8,877 nt of DNA from Lautropia sp. SCN 70-15 (lineage in GTDB: Bacteria; Pseudomonadota; Gammaproteobacteria; Burkholderiales; Burkholderiaceae_E), in contig MEEC01000103.1 of the NCBI GenBank assembly GCA_001724315.1, positions 1 to 8,877 of the forward strand, written 5' to 3'. Under the pieces are notes generated by a model. That model saw nothing but the letters and a program-made list of their open reading frames with translations, searched no databases and had not been told where the DNA came from. Both the position numbers and the translations under genes were made by a program. Positions 5,193 through 8,877 of the stretch are shown in pieces (positions within the stretch are counted from its first letter, which is position 1; every line of letters starts with the position of its first letter).

Positions 5193-5867
5193 TCAAAGCA
5201 GCCCCGCCTCGGCGAACGAGTAGCACCGGTTGCCGGCCACGATCAGGTGGTCGAGAACCGGGATGTCGAGCGGGCGCAGGGCCGAGCGCAGCGCGTCGGT
5301 GAGCATCCTGTCCGCCGCGCTGGGCTCGGCCACGCCGGAGGGGTGGTTGTGGGCGAAGATGATCGCCGCGCAGTTGAGCTCCAGCGCCCGCCGCGCCACC
5401 TCGCGGGGGTAGACCGCGGTCTGGGTCAGCGTGCCGCGGAACAGTTCCTCGGCCGAGATCAGGCGGTTCTGGCTGTCCAGGAAGAGCCCGGCGAAGATCT
5501 CGAAACCGCGGTCGCGCAGCCAGAGGGCAAGGAAGTCGCGCACGGTGCCGGGCGACTGCAGCGAGTCGCGGGCCCGCAGCTCTTCGCGCAGCGAGCGCCG
5601 CGACAGCTCCACCGAGGCCTGCAGCAGCGCCCATCGTGCCGGGCCCAGGCCGGGGCGGTTCAGGGCCTGCTCCTGGCGGGCCGACAGCAGCCCGCGCAGG
5701 CCGCCGTACTCGGACAGCAATTCGTTGCCCAGGTCGACCGCGCTGCGACCGCGCAGGCCGGTGCGCAGCAGCACCGCCAGCAGTTCGGCGTCGGAGAGCC
5801 GGGCGGCTTCGCCGGCCAGCAGCCGTTCGCGGGGGCGCTGATCGGCCGGCCATTCGGTGATCGTCAT
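5193..5867 (-). CDS. radC: RadC family JAB/MPN-domain protein
   Basis: A 224-residue cytoplasmic protein, the usual RadC length. The N-terminal part (about 1-100) has the conserved RPRERLLAGEAARLSDAELLAVLLRTG and a helix-hairpin-helix-like NRPGLGPARWA near 70-80. The C-terminal part is the JAB1/MPN+ metalloprotease-like domain with the metal-binding pattern HNHPSG and H173-x-H175-x10-D186. The family was once linked to radiation repair; that link is disputed and its biochemical role remains unsettled. The ATG at 5865-5867 is chosen because it begins the conserved MTITEWPADQRPRERL; the frame runs 32 codons further but that extension is a Pro/Arg-rich non-conserved stretch in the intergenic region. 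Order radC-rpmB-rpmG on one strand is conserved in proteobacteria. It is divergent from fkpB. Confidence 0.95.
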   Translation of the reverse strand: MTITEWPADQRPRERLLAGEAARLSDAELLAVLLRTGLRGRSAVDLGNELLSEYGGLRGLLSARQEQALNRPGLGPARWALLQASVELSRRSLREELRARDSLQSPGTVRDFLALWLRDRGFEIFAGLFLDSQNRLISAEELFRGTLTQTAVYPREVARRALELNCAAIIFAHNHPSGVAEPSAADRMLTDALRSALRPLDIPVLDHLIVAGNRCYSFAEAGLL

Positions 5868-5967
5868 GGTTTCGCTCGAAGTTTCGGGGCCTGGAGGACA
5901 GGGCGCGGTCGGCGATCCGGGCCGGCAAGACCCCGGTCGCAGCCGGGTGCGGCGGCGACCCATCCCG

Positions 5968-5973
5968 TAGAAT
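5968..5973 (+). promoter_or_regulatory. Putative -10 box of fkpB-ispH
   Basis: TAGAAT matches the sigma-70 -10 at five of six positions, but no convincing -35 is visible near 5944-5951. The expected transcription start would be at about 5980, next to the ATG at 5981, so the message could be leaderless or nearly so. Confidence 0.4.
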
Positions 5974-5980
5974 GGCGGGC

Positions 5981-6469
5981 ATGAACACCCGATCGCCCGA
6001 CGCCGCGCCCGGCGACGCCGGCAGCCCCGCGAGGGTCCTGCCCGGCTCCCACCTGACCCTGCATTACCGGCTCAGTCTCGCCGACTCCGGCGCAGACGTC
6101 ATTAATACTTTCGTCGAACGACCCGCCACGCTGCCGCTCGGTCTAGGTCACATGGCCGAGCCGCTGGAGCGCTGCCTGATCGGTCTGGCCGACGGCGCCC
6201 ACCAGGTGTTCGAGCTCGAGCCCGAGCAGGCCTTCGGGCCGCGCAACCCCGACCTGGTGCAGAAGCTGTCGCGGGCCACCTTCGATGCCAACATCGGCCC
6301 GGACAACGACTATCAGGCCGGCGACCTGGTCGAGTTTCCCACCGCCGACGGCGGGCGCTTCGCCGGCGTGCTGAAGGAGCTCACCGACCAGTACGCGCTG
6401 TTCGACTTCAATCATCCGCTGGCCGGCCAGCGGCTGCGATTCGAAGTCCGCATCCTGGGGATCCTCTGA
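5981..6469 (+). CDS. fkpB: FKBP-type peptidyl-prolyl cis-trans isomerase, SlpA/FkpB type
   Basis: A cytoplasmic prolyl isomerase and folding helper of the SlyD/SlpA type, with an FKBP domain interrupted by an insert-in-flap chaperone domain. From the chosen ATG it is 162 residues; the E. coli protein has 149. Visible matches to E. coli FkpB are VLPGSHLTLHYRLSL near the start, the LPLGLGHMAEPLERCLIGL core segment, FELEPEQAFGPRNPDLVQKLSR leading into the insert, and FDFNHPLAGQRLRFEVRILGI at the C-terminus. An alternative ATG at 5972 would add three residues; I prefer 5981 because 5972 lies within the putative -10 box and neither has a strong ribosome-binding site. The stop overlaps the ispH start as TGATG. 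The fkpB-ispH pair is also found in E. coli. Confidence 0.92.
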   Translation: MNTRSPDAAPGDAGSPARVLPGSHLTLHYRLSLADSGADVINTFVERPATLPLGLGHMAEPLERCLIGLADGAHQVFELEPEQAFGPRNPDLVQKLSRATFDANIGPDNDYQAGDLVEFPTADGGRFAGVLKELTDQYALFDFNHPLAGQRLRFEVRILGIL

Positions 6470-7437
6470 TGGCCGGCACCGAAGCCCTGCTCGCCCAGCC
6501 GCGCGGTTTCTGCGCGGGCGTCGATCGCGCGATCGAGATCGTCGAGCGCGCGCTGGAACGATTCGGCCCGCCGGTGTACGTCCGTCACGAGATCGTCCAC
6601 AACGACCACGTGGTGGGCGAGCTTCGTGCCAAGGGGGCGATCTTCGTCGACGAACTCGACGAGGTGCCTGCCGGCTCGGTGGTGATCTTCTCCGCCCACG
6701 GCGTGTCGCGCGCGGTGCGCGACGAGGCCGAGCAGCGCGGGCTGCAGATCTTCGATGCCACCTGCCCGCTGGTCACCAAGGTCCACGTCGAGGTGGCCAA
6801 GATGCGGCGCGAGGGCCGCGAGGTGGTCATGATCGGCCATGCCGGCCACCCCGAGGTCGAGGGCACGATGGGTCAGGCCGACGACGGCATCCATCTGGTC
6901 GAAACGGTCGAGGACGTCGCCCGCCTGCAGGTGGCCGATCCCTCCCGTCTGGCCTACGTCACCCAGACGACGCTGTCGGTCGACGACTGCCGAGGCATCA
7001 TCGCGGCGCTGAAGGCGCGCTTTCCCCAGATCGCCGAGCCCAAGAAACAGGACATCTGCTACGCCACGCAGAATCGCCAGGATGCGGTCAAGTTCATGGC
7101 GCCGCAGTGCGACCTGGTGCTGGTCATCGGATCGCCCACCAGCTCGAACAGCAACCGGCTTCGCGAGGTCGCCGAGAAGCTCGGCTGCGAGGCCCGCCTC
7201 ATCGGCTCGGCGGCCGAGCTGGATCCGGCCTGGCTGGCCGGCAAGCGGCGCATCGGCGTCACCGCCGGCGCCTCGGCGCCCGAGGTGCTGGTCGAGCAGC
7301 TGATCGCCCGCCTGCGCGCGCTAGGCGTGGGGAGCGTGCGCGCGCTGCCCGGCGTTGAAGAGCACATGACCTTCCCGCTGCCCAAGGGCCTGGCGCGCGG
7401 CGAAGCACCTGCCCCGGGCGTCGACCCCGCGGCCTGA
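6469..7437 (+). CDS. ispH: 4-hydroxy-3-methylbut-2-enyl diphosphate reductase IspH (LytB)
   Basis: The last enzyme of the MEP isoprenoid pathway, a cytoplasmic iron-sulfur enzyme that reduces HMBPP to IPP and DMAPP. At 322 residues it is close to the 316 of E. coli. All three cluster cysteines are present: Cys15 in PRGFCAGVDRA, Cys99 in DATCPLVTKVH and the Cys of DICYATQNRQ near 197. Substrate-binding residues are also visible: His44 in RHEIVHN, His77 in SAHGVS, His and Glu in GHAGHPEVEGTMGQ near 127-129, the TQTTLSVDD segment near 167, SSNSNRL near 225 and TAGASAPE near 269. It begins at the overlapping TGATG with fkpB, so translation is probably coupled, and is followed 10 nt later by an ABC ATPase gene. 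Nothing looks defective. Confidence 0.98.
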   Translation: MAGTEALLAQPRGFCAGVDRAIEIVERALERFGPPVYVRHEIVHNDHVVGELRAKGAIFVDELDEVPAGSVVIFSAHGVSRAVRDEAEQRGLQIFDATCPLVTKVHVEVAKMRREGREVVMIGHAGHPEVEGTMGQADDGIHLVETVEDVARLQVADPSRLAYVTQTTLSVDDCRGIIAALKARFPQIAEPKKQDICYATQNRQDAVKFMAPQCDLVLVIGSPTSSNSNRLREVAEKLGCEARLIGSAAELDPAWLAGKRRIGVTAGASAPEVLVEQLIARLRALGVGSVRALPGVEEHMTFPLPKGLARGEAPAPGVDPAA

Positions 7438-7447
7438 GCCTCGAGCG

Positions 7448-8877
7448 ATGCCGCCCGGCCAGCCAGCCCGACTGTCGCTGCGCGGCATCGGAAAGGTCTA
7501 TCCGGCGGTCGTCGCCAACCAGGACATCGACCTCGATGTCGCGGCCGGCGAGATCCATGCGGTGCTGGGCGAGAACGGCGCGGGCAAGTCCACGCTGATG
7601 AAGATCGCCTACGGGGTCACCCAGCCCAGCGCCGGCCAGATCGTCTGGGAGGGAAGCCCGGTGGTCCTGCGCGACCCGGCGCATGCGCGCAGCCTGGGCA
7701 TCGGCATGGTCTTCCAGCACTTCTCGCTGTTCGAGTCGCTCACCGTGGTCGAGAACGCGGCGCTGGCCTTGCCGGGCAAGCCGGACCTGGCCGACCTGGC
7801 GCGCCGCATCGAGGCGGTGTCGACCCGTTACGGGCTCCCGGTGGATCCGCACCGCCTGCTGCACGCGCTCTCGGTCGGCGAGCGCCAGCGGGTGGAGATC
7901 GTGCGCTGCCTGCTGCAGAACCCGAAGCTGCTGATCATGGACGAGCCCACCTCGGTGCTGACGCCGCAGGCGGTGCGCAGCCTGTTCGGCATGCTGCGCA
8001 AGCTGGCGGCCGAGGGCTGCAGCATCCTCTACATCAGCCACAAGCTCGACGAGATCCGCGAGCTCTGCCACTCGGCCACCGTGCTGCGCGCCGGACGCGT
8101 GACCGGCCGCTGCGTGCCGGCGAGCGAGACGCCGGCCTCGATGGCCCGGATGATGATCGGCGACGAGCTGCCGGTGCCCCGCCACGCCAGGGCCGCCGAG
8201 GGCGGCGACACGCGGCTGCACGTGGCCGGGCTGTCGCGCGCCAGCGCCGATCCCTTCGGCGTGGACCTGAGGGACATCGAGCTCGAGGTGCGCGCCGGCG
8301 AGATCGTCGGCATCGCGGGCGTGTCGGGCAACGGCCAGCAGGAGCTGCTGCGCGCGATCTCGGGCGAGGCGCCGCTCGACACGCCGGCGACGATCCGCCT
8401 GTTCGGCTACGAGGCGGGCACGATGCCGGTGGCGCGGCGCCGCGCGCTGGGCATGGGCTTCGTGCCCGAGGAGCGGCTGGGCCGCGGCGCCGTGCCGCAG
8501 ATGAGCCTGGCGCAGAACGCCTTGCTCACCGCTCACCGCAAGGGCATGCGCCGCGCGGGCCTGGTCGACTTCGGCGCGGCGCGCCGGTTCGCGGCCGACT
8601 GCATCGCGCGCTTCGGCGTGAAGGCGCCGGGTCCCCAGGCCGTCGCCGGTTCGCTGTCCGGCGGCAACCTGCAGAAGTTCATCGTGGCGCGCGAGGTCCT
8701 GCAGCAGCCGAAGCTGCTGGTCGTCTCGCAACCCACCTGGGGCGTGGACGTGGGCGCGGCGGCCTTCCTGCGCCAGCAGCTGATCGACCTGCGCGATGCC
8801 GGCGCGGCGGTGCTGGTGGTCTCCGAGGAGCTCGACGAGCTGTTCGAGATCTGCGATCGGATCGCGGTGATTGCCGG
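7448..8877 (+). CDS. Double-domain ABC transporter ATPase, nucleoside/sugar (YufO/NupO-like) type, 3'-truncated by the window
   Basis: The first 476 codons of an energy-coupling ATPase with two tandem nucleotide-binding domains, as in simple-sugar and BMP-dependent nucleoside importers; the usual length is about 500-530, so only the C-terminus is missing. Domain 1 has an intact Walker A (GENGAGKST, 41-49), Q-loop Gln90, signature LSVGE (141-145), Walker B LLIMDE (161-166) and His198. Domain 2 has a degenerate Walker A (GVSGNGQQE, 291-299, no Lys), an intact signature LSGGN (403-407), Walker B ending VVSQP instead of DEP, and Glu460 near the switch-His position. So one composite ATP site should be active and one not, which is normal for this family. 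The ATG lies 10 nt past the ispH stop with only a weak ribosome-binding site, suggesting coupling. The purine-nucleoside substrate is inferred from overall resemblance; permeases and binding protein lie beyond the edge. Confidence 0.92.
   Translation, partial: MPPGQPARLSLRGIGKVYPAVVANQDIDLDVAAGEIHAVLGENGAGKSTLMKIAYGVTQPSAGQIVWEGSPVVLRDPAHARSLGIGMVFQHFSLFESLTVVENAALALPGKPDLADLARRIEAVSTRYGLPVDPHRLLHALSVGERQRVEIVRCLLQNPKLLIMDEPTSVLTPQAVRSLFGMLRKLAAEGCSILYISHKLDEIRELCHSATVLRAGRVTGRCVPASETPASMARMMIGDELPVPRHARAAEGGDTRLHVAGLSRASADPFGVDLRDIELEVRAGEIVGIAGVSGNGQQELLRAISGEAPLDTPATIRLFGYEAGTMPVARRRALGMGFVPEERLGRGAVPQMSLAQNALLTAHRKGMRRAGLVDFGAARRFAADCIARFGVKAPGPQAVAGSLSGGNLQKFIVAREVLQQPKLLVVSQPTWGVDVGAAAFLRQQLIDLRDAGAAVLVVSEELDELFEICDRIAVIA

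Noticed and set aside
5868..5963. A 32-codon N-terminal extension of radC
   Set aside because: The extension is Pro/Arg/Gly-rich with no match to RadC proteins, while MTITEWPADQRPRERL at the inner ATG is the expected RadC N-terminus and gives the standard length.
4684..5988. A 434-codon minus-strand frame across rpmG, rpmB and radC
   Set aside because: It runs out of frame through three well-supported genes and shows no coherent domain.
7259..8731. A 490-codon open frame on the minus strand
   Set aside because: It is opposite the clear ABC ATPase, whose Walker A, signature and Walker B motifs are all on the plus strand. The antisense product is compositionally biased and unrecognisable.
8318..8746. 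Loss of Walker A Lys and Walker B Asp in the second ABC domain considered as a pseudogene sign
   Set aside because: Degeneracy of one ATP site with an intact LSGGN signature is normal for this double-domain importer family, and the frame is open with no disruption.

Overview
The window looks like ordinary chromosome from a high-GC betaproteobacterium, most likely order Burkholderiales. This rests on very high GC, long spurious antisense reading frames, recognisable betaproteobacterial forms of L28 and L33 (51-residue, cysteine-free L33), and the blocks radC-rpmB-rpmG and fkpB-ispH. The species cannot be named from sequence alone. There are no RNA genes, insertion sequences, CRISPR arrays or phage genes that I can support.

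Layout. Positions 1-250 (minus strand) hold the start of a gene closely resembling badI, the ring-cleaving 2-ketocyclohexanecarboxyl-CoA hydrolase of anaerobic-type alicyclic/benzoate degradation. Upstream of it is a TATACT -10 box overlapped by a TGAATG-N6-CATTCA inverted repeat, which looks like a TetR/FadR-type operator. Positions 416-4269 (minus strand) are a three-gene TRAP transporter operon, dctP-dctQ-dctM, of the mannitol/chloroaromatic (FcbT-like) subclass with an unusually large DctM. It has a promoter with three upstream TTTTCCCGGA repeats, a possible 34-codon leader ORF, an attenuator-like hairpin after dctP and a strong terminator after dctM. Positions 4658-5867 (minus strand) hold radC, rpmB and rpmG, with a clear rpmB promoter and a terminator after rpmG. 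Positions 5981-8877 (plus strand) hold fkpB, ispH and the start of a double-domain sugar/nucleoside-type ABC ATPase that runs off the end. These three genes are tightly packed and probably co-transcribed.

How the genes fit together. The ribosomal-protein, radC and ispH segments are housekeeping. The TRAP system imports a carboxylate using an ion gradient: DctP captures it in the periplasm and DctQM moves it across the membrane. Its position directly upstream of badI, on the same strand, raises the possibility that it imports cyclohexanecarboxylate or another cyclic or aromatic acid that is activated to a CoA thioester and degraded through BadI. That link is inference; the operons appear to have separate promoters. 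The final ABC ATPase resembles the ATPase of purine-nucleoside uptake systems (with BMP-type binding proteins), but its permease and binding-protein partners lie outside the window.

I found no convincing wholly new multi-gene system. The items most worth a second look are the badI operator/promoter overlap, the TRAP-badI neighbourhood, and the regulatory architecture around dctP.
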